Below, in pieces: positions 25,102 through 34,322 of a stretch of DNA of 64,000 bases. The translations under genes were made by a program, and so were the position numbers. The stretch is from contig SUZK01000004.1 of the NCBI GenBank assembly GCA_015059955.1, forward strand, positions 124,001-188,000, read 5' to 3'. Positions within the stretch are counted from its first letter, which is position 1, and each line of letters starts with the position of its first letter. This DNA is from Rikenellaceae bacterium. Lineage in GTDB: Bacteria; Bacteroidota; Bacteroidia; Bacteroidales; Rikenellaceae. The notes under the pieces are model-generated. The model saw nothing but the letters and a program-made list of their open reading frames with translations. It was not told the DNA's origin and searched no databases.

Positions 25102-27425
25102 TACGGCTATATGTAGATGGTGTTGAGCTACCGCTACTTAGCTCAACAGATGTTATGCCTCGATATAGCATCGCCATGCTTCACGATATAGCGAGCTGGC
25201 GTTCGGGAGATGATATAGAGGTGGAGGTGGAGGCGACACCCGCAGTTGATTCCATAATGCTCCATGCTGTCGACCTACATCGCGGAGCGTCGTTCAACGA
25301 TACGGCACACGTGGCACGTGTCACAGTCGACGACATCACCGTTTTCGAGGGGCAGGCGATACTCGTTGCCACAGCCTCGGATGGTGCGACACACAGTTAT
25401 AGACTGCGCCTACGTCGTGGTGGTGCCGAGTGGGCAAAGATAGCGGCGCTGACACCATTTAGCGAGGGTAAAATAGATTGCAACATGAGCTACTCGATAT
25501 ACGACATCGAGAGGTCGTGGAGCGACGATAGCGCAGTGCGTTTTCTGCCTATGCAGCGCGATAGCTATCCACCGTTGGAGGCCCCCGACTTCTATATCGT
25601 TGAGAAGATATTGATGCCTCACGAGTACCATCCGTTCATATCTGTTGATGCCATTGTTCAGGATGTCGTAAGGCGTGGTGGCTACAATCTCAGAAGCAAC
25701 TTCCTTCAATCCAGCATCTTCAAGCGCCTGATGATGAGTGGCGCCTATCGCACCGTTGATACGGCTGCTGCCGAGATGACTATGGGCTTTAAGGCGTGCC
25801 GTAGCTTTACCTCGACGGTTGCGGCATCACCATCGGGCATTGTCAATGTCTGCGAGCCACAGATAGCCTACAACATTGGTGTTATCGCCGATACGACAGA
25901 TAGTAACGCTACGGATGAGGATGGCAATAGGCTTAATGGTGCCCACGATAATGGCCCATCTATCAGCTACTTGAATGGTAATATGGTCTTCACGCCGAAG
26001 CGCGAGATAGGCGTCTCTTTCGAGTATTTCATCCACTATACAACCCAGTGTCGCATGGCATCAAGCAGTCACCTTCAGGGCTTCACGCGCATATTCTTGG
26101 GCAACGACTGCGAGGTAAATGTCATCCTGCCGAACCCCTATCTCGATAGACGCAACGAGGTGTACCCCAAGACGCAGTATAAGCTTGTTGTCTTCGACCA
26201 CGAGGAGGGTAACAGCTACATGCTCAATGGCATGACGGCGGTGAGTGGCGATGAGTGCATCGTAAAGTCGACAAACACGAATGCGATTATAAGAACGCGC
26301 CTCTATGTACGACGAGCCAACGATACGGAGTACTCCATCTTCACGGGCGACTGGGCGCTGTACGATGGCCATGTAGAGCGCGACACTACACGCGAGGTAA
26401 GCCTCACAGTTCGCACACCATACGAGGTGATTACGCCAACCGCACCAAAGGTTTTTAAGCAGATACAGTTTAGAGGTGCCATTGAGGGTCAGCAACTAAC
26501 GCTCCACAGCGGATGTAGCGTCAGGGCAATATTCGGCGGTATTGCAGGCTATGGTGATACGCTTACGTTCAAGGATATAGCGCACCACAACATGTCGCAA
26601 ATCGAGGTCTTGTCGGCAGTCGCTCATATGTTTAACCTGTGCCTCTACTCGCATGATGCCTCCAAGACGCTCTATGTCGAGCCTTATGAGAGCTTCTTCA
26701 GCGGTGATATTGTCGACTGGCGAGAGCGACAGCGAGGTCACAACTGGCGTTACGACGAGGCGCTACCCCAGGTATTTGAGAGGGTGAGGCTCGCCTATGC
26801 AGGAAGTGATGGTGTTGTGACGCGCCTCGCCGAGGGCGACGACAAACAAGCTGGGTGGACATTTACAGCCTCGGGCTATGGTAGTAAGATGGGCACCGAT
26901 AGTCGTATCAACCCACTATTCTACCCTACGGCCTCGACGATGAATGTTGCCTCGATGGCCCCAAGTGCTGAGATACTCACCATCGGTGACCGCGATACTA
27001 TCGCTACGAACGACTATGTCGAGCCGCGCATAGTACTCTACCACGGGCTGCGTGAGCTCCCCGAGCAGGAGCGCTGGCAGGCGTATAACGACACGGCACT
27101 ATACCCCTTTGCGAGCTTCCACTCGCCCAATGCCGATGCAACACTCGACTTCAGTGATAGAGATAACCTCGTGGGCCTACACAGCTACTACGATCGCGAG
27201 TTGCGCGAGTGCTCCGAGCGAGGAGAGCTTGTCTGCTCAATAGAGATGCGTGTCGATGAGTATCTCGCACTTCTCGACCCCATGACCGAGGGCGCTAACA
27301 TTCGCTCGCGCTTCCGCCTAAGTACCGAGTATGGCTCATCGCTCTTCATCCTTGTCGCTATCGAAAAGTACGATGCCGAGAGCCACCAGGCGACGTGTCG
27401 CTTCCGTCGCATGCTCACTGACTAA
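25098..27425 (+). CDS. Large phage tail/hub-like protein
   Basis: The start is set at the ATG overlapping the previous stop (ATGA), giving 775 residues; an in-frame start at 25080 is less likely. The protein is beta-rich. The region around residues 480-560 (FNLCLYSHDASKTLYVEPYESFF, DIVDWRERQRGHNW) resembles hub or baseplate proteins of Bacteroidales prophages. No enzymatic motif is seen. It is followed 29 bp later by the protease gene. The tail assignment is by resemblance and context. Confidence 0.5.
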   Translation: MIRLYVDGVELPLLSSTDVMPRYSIAMLHDIASWRSGDDIEVEVEATPAVDSIMLHAVDLHRGASFNDTAHVARVTVDDITVFEGQAILVATASDGATHSYRLRLRRGGAEWAKIAALTPFSEGKIDCNMSYSIYDIERSWSDDSAVRFLPMQRDSYPPLEAPDFYIVEKILMPHEYHPFISVDAIVQDVVRRGGYNLRSNFLQSSIFKRLMMSGAYRTVDTAAAEMTMGFKACRSFTSTVAASPSGIVNVCEPQIAYNIGVIADTTDSNATDEDGNRLNGAHDNGPSISYLNGNMVFTPKREIGVSFEYFIHYTTQCRMASSSHLQGFTRIFLGNDCEVNVILPNPYLDRRNEVYPKTQYKLVVFDHEEGNSYMLNGMTAVSGDECIVKSTNTNAIIRTRLYVRRANDTEYSIFTGDWALYDGHVERDTTREVSLTVRTPYEVITPTAPKVFKQIQFRGAIEGQQLTLHSGCSVRAIFGGIAGYGDTLTFKDIAHHNMSQIEVLSAVAHMFNLCLYSHDASKTLYVEPYESFFSGDIVDWRERQRGHNWRYDEALPQVFERVRLAYAGSDGVVTRLAEGDDKQAGWTFTASGYGSKMGTDSRINPLFYPTASTMNVASMAPSAEILTIGDRDTIATNDYVEPRIVLYHGLRELPEQERWQAYNDTALYPFASFHSPNADATLDFSDRDNLVGLHSYYDRELRECSERGELVCSIEMRVDEYLALLDPMTEGANIRSRFRLSTEYGSSLFILVAIEKYDAESHQATCRFRRMLTD

Positions 27426-27454
27426 ACATCTTATAATAAACCATTAACCTATCT

Positions 27455-28630
27455 TTGTTGTATATGTATAACGCCGTCACTAAGCGTCATGCTGGCATCA
27501 TGCCTCGCCGCAACCGTCGATATGAACGCCTCATCGGAATACTTCTAAATAACAACTTGGTCGACCTACGAGCCTGCGAGCATCGTGCCATATATTGCCA
27601 TGTGGCGAGCCTCCAAAAGCGAGGCTATGGCCGATGTCACGCCATGGCGCTTGCGGCGGTGAAGTTCTGCTGTTCCTACCAGAAGATACGCAACGTCATA
27701 TACGACACGGAACACTCTAAATCTAACATTATGAACTCAACAATCAAAATCAAGAACGATGTCGACTGCACTACTATCGACATCGAGGGGACGATAGGCC
27801 TCAGCGAGGAGTGGCAGTTCGACAATCCTGATAGCCGCGTAGCCACCTACGAGCGCTTTCGCGAGAGGGTATCGCAGATTGCCGATATCAAGAACTCGGC
27901 CATCGTGGTAAACATCCGCTCTACGGGTGGCGATGTCAACGACGCCCTACTCATCTACGAGGCGCTGCGTGCCACAGGGGCACATATCACCACACGCTGT
28001 TATGGCTATACCGCCTCGGCCGCCACCATCGTGGCACAGGCTGCCAGCGAGGGTTGTCGTGAGGTTGCACCCTCGACTCTCTACCTCATCCACAACTCGC
28101 TATGCTCGACCGAAGGTAATGCCGAGGAGCTGCAAGCCGAGGTCGAGATGCTCCGCGAGACGGATAGCCGCCTTGCCGAGATATATGCCACACGCTCAGG
28201 GCGTAGCATAGAGGAGGTCGCAGCCCTCATGTCCGAGAATGGTGGTCGTGGCCGTTGGCTATCACCCGCAGAGGCTATTGCTGAGGGGCTTGTTGATAGG
28301 GTCATCAGCGAGAACCCTCCCGTGGAGAGCCCAACACTTGTGGAGCGCACCAAGCAGGGTGTCAAGGCGTTGCTTCGAGCCATAGGCATCGAGGGTGTTG
28401 ACGAGGCTCCATTGCCCGAAGCGGATGTTAACTACATCCCTCGCGAGTATGACCGCGACGCACTCCCCACTGCCTCAGCCTCTGCGTCGTTGGTTGCCCT
28501 CGACGAGGGTCAAAAGAGCGCTACTGCAACAACGCTCAAGAGTGTGGAGGATCCATCTCCTGTGGCAGCACCTGTCAACATGCGCGATAAGGCCTATGCC
28601 GAGGATGCCCGCGCCATCCGCTACCGATAG
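27455..28630 (+). CDS. ClpP-like phage head maturation protease with unusual N-terminal extension
   Basis: The ClpP/S49-type serine protease fold occupies about residues 95-290: IRSTGGDV oxyanion region, nucleophile S188 in YTASAATIV, H213 in LYLIHNS, and an acidic residue in EGLVDRV. Such proteases cleave scaffold or capsid precursors during head assembly, and the capsid gene follows. The open frame carries 92 extra residues (27455-27730), basic and Cys/His-rich (CEHRAIYCHV, GRCHAMA). A second start at the ATG 27731 gives a normal 299-residue protease. Either the extension is a fused small protein or translation begins at 27731. The tail beyond about 310 is flexible and may be a scaffold-like region. 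Confidence 0.8.
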   Translation: MLYMYNAVTKRHAGIMPRRNRRYERLIGILLNNNLVDLRACEHRAIYCHVASLQKRGYGRCHAMALAAVKFCCSYQKIRNVIYDTEHSKSNIMNSTIKIKNDVDCTTIDIEGTIGLSEEWQFDNPDSRVATYERFRERVSQIADIKNSAIVVNIRSTGGDVNDALLIYEALRATGAHITTRCYGYTASAATIVAQAASEGCREVAPSTLYLIHNSLCSTEGNAEELQAEVEMLRETDSRLAEIYATRSGRSIEEVAALMSENGGRGRWLSPAEAIAEGLVDRVISENPPVESPTLVERTKQGVKALLRAIGIEGVDEAPLPEADVNYIPREYDRDALPTASASASLVALDEGQKSATATTLKSVEDPSPVAAPVNMRDKAYAEDARAIRYR

Positions 28631-28704
28631 CATCTAACAATCGAAAAACCAGGGTATTTACCCACAACAAACAACCAATTATTAACACTTAAAATTTACG
28701 TATT

Positions 28705-29664
28705 ATGGGACTTATTGAGAATCCAAAGATCTACACTGATCGTGACCTTGAGACAATCTTTTTCCGCCCTATCATGAAGGGTGAGAACGCCACTGAGTTG
28801 GGCATCCGCATGCTCTACAACATGCCAGTACCTACAACCATTCAGCTGTGGAGTCCACAGGAGGATGTCCTTAAGGAGTACTCCGCGGGCTGGGATGGTG
28901 GCAACTCGGCTATTCGCAAGCAGAAGACCATCGAGCTTAACAAGATTAAGGCCGAGGTGGGCTTCTCGGCAGCCGACTACTTCAATCAGGTGTACGAGTT
29001 GATTACTGGCCGCGCGGATGTCAACCTCGACGACCTCACCGGTTCGGAGCTTGAGCAGGCTGAGACCGAGATGTTCCGTGCTGCTATCGCCGAGAGCCTA
29101 CGCCTAATGATGTGGGCTGGCGATACGGAGAATACCAAGAATAACCTCTTTGATGGCTTCATCAAGCGCGCTTATAGCGACTGTATCTACGCTGTCGACA
29201 TGTCGGAGACGACCATCGACGAGAGCAATATTACCGAGCTCTTCAATCAGATGTGGGAGCAGGCTGATATGCGTCTTAAGAGCCTCAAGAACGAGGGCTA
29301 TCTTGCCTACTTTGTCACCACCGACCTCTACGAGGCGTACGAGCGCTATCTGGACCAGCTTGGCAATGACCATGCCTATACCGACATGATATCTGGTCGC
29401 CGCGAGTTGACCTATCACGGTATCAAGATTATCGATATGCGCGTGTCGCACGTCTTGCCAACTAAGTCTATCGGTCAGAACTCGTTGTGTCTTCTTACAG
29501 ACTGCCGTAACCTCGCCTTGGCAGTTAACACCAGCGACTATCCTGGCTCGGAGGTACGCATGTGGTACAACCCCGACGAGATGGAGAACCGCCAGCGTGC
29601 TATCTTTATGGCGGGCTGCGAGGTCCTCGACGAGGAGCTTACCGTTGTGGCCATTCTCTCCTAA
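28705..29664 (+). CDS. Phage major capsid protein (HK97-type, inferred)
   Basis: The 319-residue soluble protein directly follows the head protease. It has a helical N-terminal part (TDRDLETIFFRPIMKG), a central spine-like long helix region (EQAETEMFRAAIAESLRLMMW) and a C-terminal strand-rich domain with KIIDMRVSHVLP, consistent with a capsid of the HK97 class. Gene position between protease and portal supports this. The order protease-capsid-portal is reversed compared with the usual portal-protease-capsid. Confidence 0.7.
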   Translation: MGLIENPKIYTDRDLETIFFRPIMKGENATELGIRMLYNMPVPTTIQLWSPQEDVLKEYSAGWDGGNSAIRKQKTIELNKIKAEVGFSAADYFNQVYELITGRADVNLDDLTGSELEQAETEMFRAAIAESLRLMMWAGDTENTKNNLFDGFIKRAYSDCIYAVDMSETTIDESNITELFNQMWEQADMRLKSLKNEGYLAYFVTTDLYEAYERYLDQLGNDHAYTDMISGRRELTYHGIKIIDMRVSHVLPTKSIGQNSLCLLTDCRNLALAVNTSDYPGSEVRMWYNPDEMENRQRAIFMAGCEVLDEELTVVAILS

Positions 29665-29683
29665 CCAGTAAAAAGTTGCGATT

Positions 29684-30910
29684 ATGTCTGAGAATAAGTT
29701 TTCAACGCGCATAGTCGTCGCCAGCAACCGCGCCGAGCCCCTCTTGGGCTCGGTGGCTGGTGCGGCGAAGAGTATCGACAAGGTGTGGCGCTGGGGCGAG
29801 GATAATATGCTCCCCTATGCGTTGTCGCTCATGGCGCGTAACTCAACAGCACACCGCCGTATCATCAACGACAAGGCGGACTATATCGCAGGTAAGGGGT
29901 TGACATTCAGCGACTCGTCGCCAATCCTTCGACATATCGTCGAGCGTGCTAATGGTGATGGCGACACCCTGCGCAGCGTCATTGCTCGCTTAGCTCTCGA
30001 CGAGGCGATGTTCGGCAACGCCTTTATGGAGGTGGTCACCGATAGTCGCCACTCCTTCCTATCGTTCTACCATGTCGACGCCTCGAAGTGTCGCCTTTCG
30101 CGCGAGTCGGAACATGTTGTCATGCACCACGACTGGGGCTGCTTCAACGCCACCGAGGCACGCTCGCTACCCCTATATCCCCATTTCGAGGAGCAGGAGG
30201 ATGGCACGCTGCGCTCGATAGTCCACTACAAAGACTACGAGCCTATGTTCTCGCACTACGGCGTGGCGCCCTACATCGCAGGCTTGAATGCCGCCGCCAT
30301 CCTCTATAAGAGCGACAAGTGGAACATCCTGCGCATAGACAACTCCTTCCAACTTTCGGGCGTCATGATGCTCGATGGTATCGCTGGGAGCGACGCCGAT
30401 GCCGACCGCATGGTGCGTATGGCAGAGGAGCGCTTCGGCGGCAACCCAGGTCAAGTTCTCTTTGTTATGCGCGACCATAACGAGGGCGATAGCTCACAGT
30501 TTATCCCCATCAACACCTCGTCGGATGGCGACTGGCGCTCGCTACACGAGCAGTCCGAGGCAGACCTTGTCGTTGCCCACTCGTGGTTCCGCTCGCTCAG
30601 CGGCCTTGACTACTCGTCTGGCTTCTCAACGGAGCGCATACTTCATGAGTACGAAGTGGCTCTCAACACCGTGATACTCAGCGAGCAGGAGCAACTTCTC
30701 GAGCCTATCCGTGCAATCCTCGCAGATGTTATGGGTGTGGATGCCTCGTCGCTCGCCATCATCAACCGCCCACCATCACGCTCGAAACCCCTATATATGA
30801 AGGTGTGGGAGGCACGCAAGGCCGATGGCTTAGATTATGACGAGAACGACCCCGACCAGCAGCTGTTGCTGGCGCAAATCACAAAGTATAACATTCGATC
30901 ATTGGAGTAG
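29684..30910 (+). CDS. Phage portal protein
   Basis: The 408-residue protein has a portal-type start (KVWRWGEDNMLPYALSLM, residue pairs binding RIINDKADYIAGKG), a central alpha/beta domain and a C-terminal helix (LLEPIRAILADVMGV, IINRPPS). Portals form the dodecameric DNA gate of the head. The reading frame is intact. It is separated by 19 bp from the capsid gene and 2 bp from the next gene. The packaging terminase that would dock to it is not in the window. Confidence 0.82.
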   Translation: MSENKFSTRIVVASNRAEPLLGSVAGAAKSIDKVWRWGEDNMLPYALSLMARNSTAHRRIINDKADYIAGKGLTFSDSSPILRHIVERANGDGDTLRSVIARLALDEAMFGNAFMEVVTDSRHSFLSFYHVDASKCRLSRESEHVVMHHDWGCFNATEARSLPLYPHFEEQEDGTLRSIVHYKDYEPMFSHYGVAPYIAGLNAAAILYKSDKWNILRIDNSFQLSGVMMLDGIAGSDADADRMVRMAEERFGGNPGQVLFVMRDHNEGDSSQFIPINTSSDGDWRSLHEQSEADLVVAHSWFRSLSGLDYSSGFSTERILHEYEVALNTVILSEQEQLLEPIRAILADVMGVDASSLAIINRPPSRSKPLYMKVWEARKADGLDYDENDPDQQLLLAQITKYNIRSLE

Positions 30911-30912
30911 TT

Positions 30913-31371
30913 ATGAAGATGCTTATTTCACCCGAAGATGTCTTGCGCCTTGCATATAGTAGCGAGGAGCTGCTGCCCTCGACAATAATCCTCGACTGCG
31001 ATATTGTCGAGGCCGAGAGCCGATACATTGAGCCTATCGTTGGCGAGGCTATGATGGAGGCGTTGCGCGATGGCGAATATGCTGACCTTGCCGCCAACTT
31101 CGTTGCACCGGCACTCGCCACATGGACACGCTATATCGTTGAGCAGACGGCATATAGCCGATGCAGAGCCTGCCATGGCGAAGATGTCACAACGGCCATG
31201 CTCGAACGTATGCGCCTCACCCTCCGCGCCCTACGTCGTAAGGCGTCAACCCTAACACGTCGCCTGACAAACCACCTCAACGCACATGGCGACAACTACC
31301 CAGAGTACAGTGCCTTTAATAACCCTCAAAACCGCTGTTTCATCTATGGAGATATTATTCAAATATGTTAG
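30913..31371 (+). CDS. Head-tail connector-like protein
   Basis: The 152-residue, largely helical protein starts 2 bp after the portal stop. Its N-terminal stretch (LISPEDVLRLAYSSEELLPSTIILDCDIVEAESRYIEPI) is typical of gp6-like connector subunits that sit under the portal. The C-terminal part is basic. Its 3' end overlaps the holin gene by 26 bp. Confidence 0.65.
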   Translation: MKMLISPEDVLRLAYSSEELLPSTIILDCDIVEAESRYIEPIVGEAMMEALRDGEYADLAANFVAPALATWTRYIVEQTAYSRCRACHGEDVTTAMLERMRLTLRALRRKASTLTRRLTNHLNAHGDNYPEYSAFNNPQNRCFIYGDIIQIC

Positions 31372-31771
31372 CGGCACGCTCGCTGCCCTTGCCGCCATGC
31401 TATGCCCCATAGCACCCCTTATCATTGTAGCCACGCTATTTATCTTTGTCGACTTCGTTACGGGCATCGTCGCCTCGCGCGCTGAGGCACGCCGCGAGGG
31501 CCGTACATGGTGGTTCGAGAGCCGTAAGGCGTGGCGCACGGTGACAAAGCTCGGCTTCGTGCTTATCGCAATAGTTCTTATCTGGATTATCGACCTGCAC
31601 ATATTGAGCTTCATGCACCTCAACCTCGCCAATATCTTTACGGGCTTTGTCTGTGGTGTTGAGCTGTGGTCATTTCTTGAGAACGCCTCATCTATCAGCC
31701 GTGCACCACTCTTCGAGTGGCTTGGTAGATGGGTTAAGCGCCGCATAGATGATGGTGTCGAGAGTAAGTAG
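31346..31771 (+). CDS. Phage holin
   Basis: The 141-residue membrane protein starts at MEILFKYV; the longer in-frame start at 31286 lies deep in the connector gene. It has about three hydrophobic segments (IAPLIIVATLFIFVDFVTGI, LGFVLIAIVLIWII, LANIFTGFVCGVELW) and a charged tail, as in toxin-secretion/phage-lysis holins. It overlaps both neighbours, typical of phage lysis genes. Confidence 0.8.
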   Translation: MEILFKYVSGTLAALAAMLCPIAPLIIVATLFIFVDFVTGIVASRAEARREGRTWWFESRKAWRTVTKLGFVLIAIVLIWIIDLHILSFMHLNLANIFTGFVCGVELWSFLENASSISRAPLFEWLGRWVKRRIDDGVESK

Positions 31772-32168
31772 AGGGTTGCGTAACAACAACCCTGGTAATA
31801 TACGCCGCTCGGCAGTGCGCTACAAGGGCGAGGTGCAGCCCTCGCGCGACGCCGCATTCAAGGAGTTTACGACTATGGCGTATGGCTACCGTGCTATGTT
31901 CGTACTCCTTAATAGCTATCAGCGCCGCCATAAGCTCTCGACCATTCGTGAGATGCTTATGCGCTATGCTCCACCCTCGGAGAATCAGACAACCTCCTAT
32001 ATTGACTTTGTTGCGCGGCGCACGGGCATCGATGCCGATGCACCTCTCGACACCCGCTCGGAGCGCGATATGGTGCCCATCGTCGCGGCGATGTCCGAGA
32101 TTGAGAATGGTGTCGCTGCGAGCTTTGACGAGGTCGCTGAGGGCTGGCAGCTGTACATTGGTGGTTAG
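31749..32168 (+). CDS. Lysozyme-like / structural protein P5-type endolysin
   Basis: The 139-residue protein carries the RGLRNNNPGNIRRS motif near the start, found in P5-like peptidoglycan-degrading and virion-associated proteins of Bacteroidales phages. A GYRAMFVLLNSYQRRH helix and a typical YAPPSENQTTSYIDFV segment follow. Pairing with a holin supports a lysis role. It is the last gene of the cassette, 23 bp before a strong terminator. A second ATG at 31752 is an equally valid start. Confidence 0.75.
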   Translation: MMVSRVSRGLRNNNPGNIRRSAVRYKGEVQPSRDAAFKEFTTMAYGYRAMFVLLNSYQRRHKLSTIREMLMRYAPPSENQTTSYIDFVARRTGIDADAPLDTRSERDMVPIVAAMSEIENGVAASFDEVAEGWQLYIGG

Positions 32169-32189
32169 ATAGGTGTAACCTATTTATAT

Positions 32190-32228
32190 AGTTAGGGGCT
32201 GGCCAAAATAGCCAGCCCCTAATTTTGT
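32190..32228. terminator. Strong terminator at end of the phage cassette
   Basis: A perfect 12-bp stem (TTAGGGGCTGGC at 32192-32203 with GCCAGCCCCTAA at 32211-32222) has a 7-nt loop and a T run. It separates the cassette from the convergent M13 peptidase gene. Confidence 0.9.
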
Positions 32229-32245
32229 TGATTTTACCCTACCTT

Positions 32246-34276
32246 TTACCAGATTACAACACGCTCCTCGACAGGCATAAACATAGCGTCACCCTCGGTG
32301 ATGCCAAATGCGTCGTAGAAGGTCTGGAGGTTGCGAAGCGTTGCGTTCACGCGGTTGCGGCCGAGTGAGTGAACGTCAACCTTTGTAAGGCGCTCCTTCT
32401 CCTGGTCGGTGATGTTCTGCGCCCAAAGGGTTGCGTAGCCGATATAGAAGCGCTGCTCGCCAGTGAAGCCGTCAATGTCGGCTGGGCGGTTACCCTTCCA
32501 TGCCACGTCGGTAAGAGCTGTGAAGGCGAGGCGCAAGCCACCCTGGTCGGCGATATTCTCACCAAGCGAGAACTTACCATCAGCGAACAAGCCTGGGAGA
32601 ATCTCGATGGCGTTGAACTGCTCAACAAGCACCTGAGTCTTAGCCTCGAATGCTGCGCGGTCCTCGTCGCTCCACCAGTCGTTCATGTTACCAAACTTAT
32701 CGAACTGCGAGCCCTGGTCGTCGAAGCCGTGGGTCATCTCATGAGCGATAACCACGCCAATAGCACCATAGTTTACAGCATCGTCGGCCTCAGGGTTGTA
32801 GAATGGAGGCTGGAGGATAGCTGCGGGGAAGCATATCTCGTTGGTTGTAGGCATGTAGTAGGCGTTGACCATCTGAGGTGGCATCATCCACTTCTCGCGG
32901 TCTACGGGCTTACCAACCTCACCCATAGAGTCGGCTGTATACCAGCGGTTTGCGGCAACAACATTCTCCCAGTATGAGAGCTTAGGGTTAACCTCAAGCG
33001 TCGAGTAATCCTTCCACTTGTTAGGGTAGCCAATCTTCACGGTGAAGGCAGCGAGCTTATCCTGTGCCTTAGCCTTTGTCTCGGCGCTCATCCAGTCGAG
33101 AGCCTCGATATGCTTCGAGAATGCCTGCTGGATATTCTTCACCATGCCCTCAACGCGAGCCTTCTCGCTCTCGGGGAAGTACTTAGCAACATATATCTGA
33201 CCTACGGCCTCCGAGAGGATTGAGTTGGGCACACCCATAGCGCGCTTCCAGCGTGGGCGAATCTCCTGTGTTCCCGACATCTGCTTGCCGAAGAACTCGA
33301 ACGACGCCAAGGCGAAATCCTCGCTGAGGTAGTTGGCAGCAGCGTCAATATAGTGAGCCATAACATAGTCGCGAAGCTCCTCGACAGGTGCGTTGTGGAG
33401 TGTCGAAAGGGTATTTGCGAATGACGATGGCTGGCTTACAACGAGCTTGTTGATATCACCGAGGCCCATAGCCTTGAAGTATGCATCCCACTCAACGCCG
33501 TAGTACTCGGCCTTGAACTCCTCGTAGGTGTATGGGTTGTAGCCCTTCACGATGTCGCGGCACTCAACATTTGTCCAGTGCTTAGCAGCGATGCGATCCT
33601 CAACGGCAATGACATTGTTAACCATTGCGTCGATATCACCCTTGACACCTGCCAAGGTGAAAATCTTCTTGAGGTAGTCGCGGTAGCCAGCCTTAATCTC
33701 GGCGTTCTTCTCGTCTACATAGTAGTCGCGGTTGCCCATGCCGAGGCCGCCCTGCTCCATGTAGAGGATTGTCATGTTGCTATCTGCGAGGTCGGCAGCA
33801 GGGTAGCAAGCGAAGAATACGCCGATGCCGTCGGTGTGAAGTTCCGAGAGCATTGCGATAAGCTCCTCGCGGCTATCGGTAGCTGCTATCTTCTTCAACG
33901 CAGCCTTGATGGGCTTAGCACCCTCCTTGTTGAGGCGCTTCTCGTCGAGGCCCATCTTGTAGAGGTCCGAAATCTTCTGCTCCACAGAACCATACTCGGC
34001 CTTGGTCTCGGTCATCTCGCTGAAGAGCTCGTTGATACGAATCTCGTTATTTTCGCGCAACACGTCGAAAGAGCCATAGCGTGAGAACTCGGGCTTTAGA
34101 GGGTTGTTCTTCTGCCAGCCACCAGTAGCCCACTGGTAGAAGTCGGCCTTACGGTCAATAGACTCGTCGAAGTTAGCCTTGTCGATAGCGGGGACCTTTG
34201 TCGCCTCGTCAACAGGCTGTGTTGCAAAAGCAGACATAGTAAATGCTGATGCTAAAATAAGTGTTAATCGTTTCAT
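32246..34276 (-). CDS. M13-family zinc metallopeptidase (neprilysin/PepO-like)
   Basis: The 676-residue protein has a signal peptide (about 1-18). The M13 catalytic domain lies in the last third. Zinc and catalytic residues are intact: HEMTH with H512, E513 and H516, and GENIAD with E573 and D577. The substrate-binding NAYY motif (VNAYYMP) is present. It cleaves peptides on the amino side of hydrophobic residues and acts outside the cytoplasm. It starts 46 bp downstream of pgk on the same strand with no visible terminator between. Confidence 0.95.
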   Translation of the reverse strand: MKRLTLILASAFTMSAFATQPVDEATKVPAIDKANFDESIDRKADFYQWATGGWQKNNPLKPEFSRYGSFDVLRENNEIRINELFSEMTETKAEYGSVEQKISDLYKMGLDEKRLNKEGAKPIKAALKKIAATDSREELIAMLSELHTDGIGVFFACYPAADLADSNMTILYMEQGGLGMGNRDYYVDEKNAEIKAGYRDYLKKIFTLAGVKGDIDAMVNNVIAVEDRIAAKHWTNVECRDIVKGYNPYTYEEFKAEYYGVEWDAYFKAMGLGDINKLVVSQPSSFANTLSTLHNAPVEELRDYVMAHYIDAAANYLSEDFALASFEFFGKQMSGTQEIRPRWKRAMGVPNSILSEAVGQIYVAKYFPESEKARVEGMVKNIQQAFSKHIEALDWMSAETKAKAQDKLAAFTVKIGYPNKWKDYSTLEVNPKLSYWENVVAANRWYTADSMGEVGKPVDREKWMMPPQMVNAYYMPTTNEICFPAAILQPPFYNPEADDAVNYGAIGVVIAHEMTHGFDDQGSQFDKFGNMNDWWSDEDRAAFEAKTQVLVEQFNAIEILPGLFADGKFSLGENIADQGGLRLAFTALTDVAWKGNRPADIDGFTGEQRFYIGYATLWAQNITDQEKERLTKVDVHSLGRNRVNATLRNLQTFYDAFGITEGDAMFMPVEERVVIW

Positions 34277-34322
34277 TCTATGGTTTGTTAGGTTTTCCTA
34301 TTAATGTTTGGGTTGCTCCCCT

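Noticed and set aside
24142..32168. Complete prophage
   Set aside because: No integrase, terminase, tape measure, replication or repressor genes and no att repeats within or beside the cassette.
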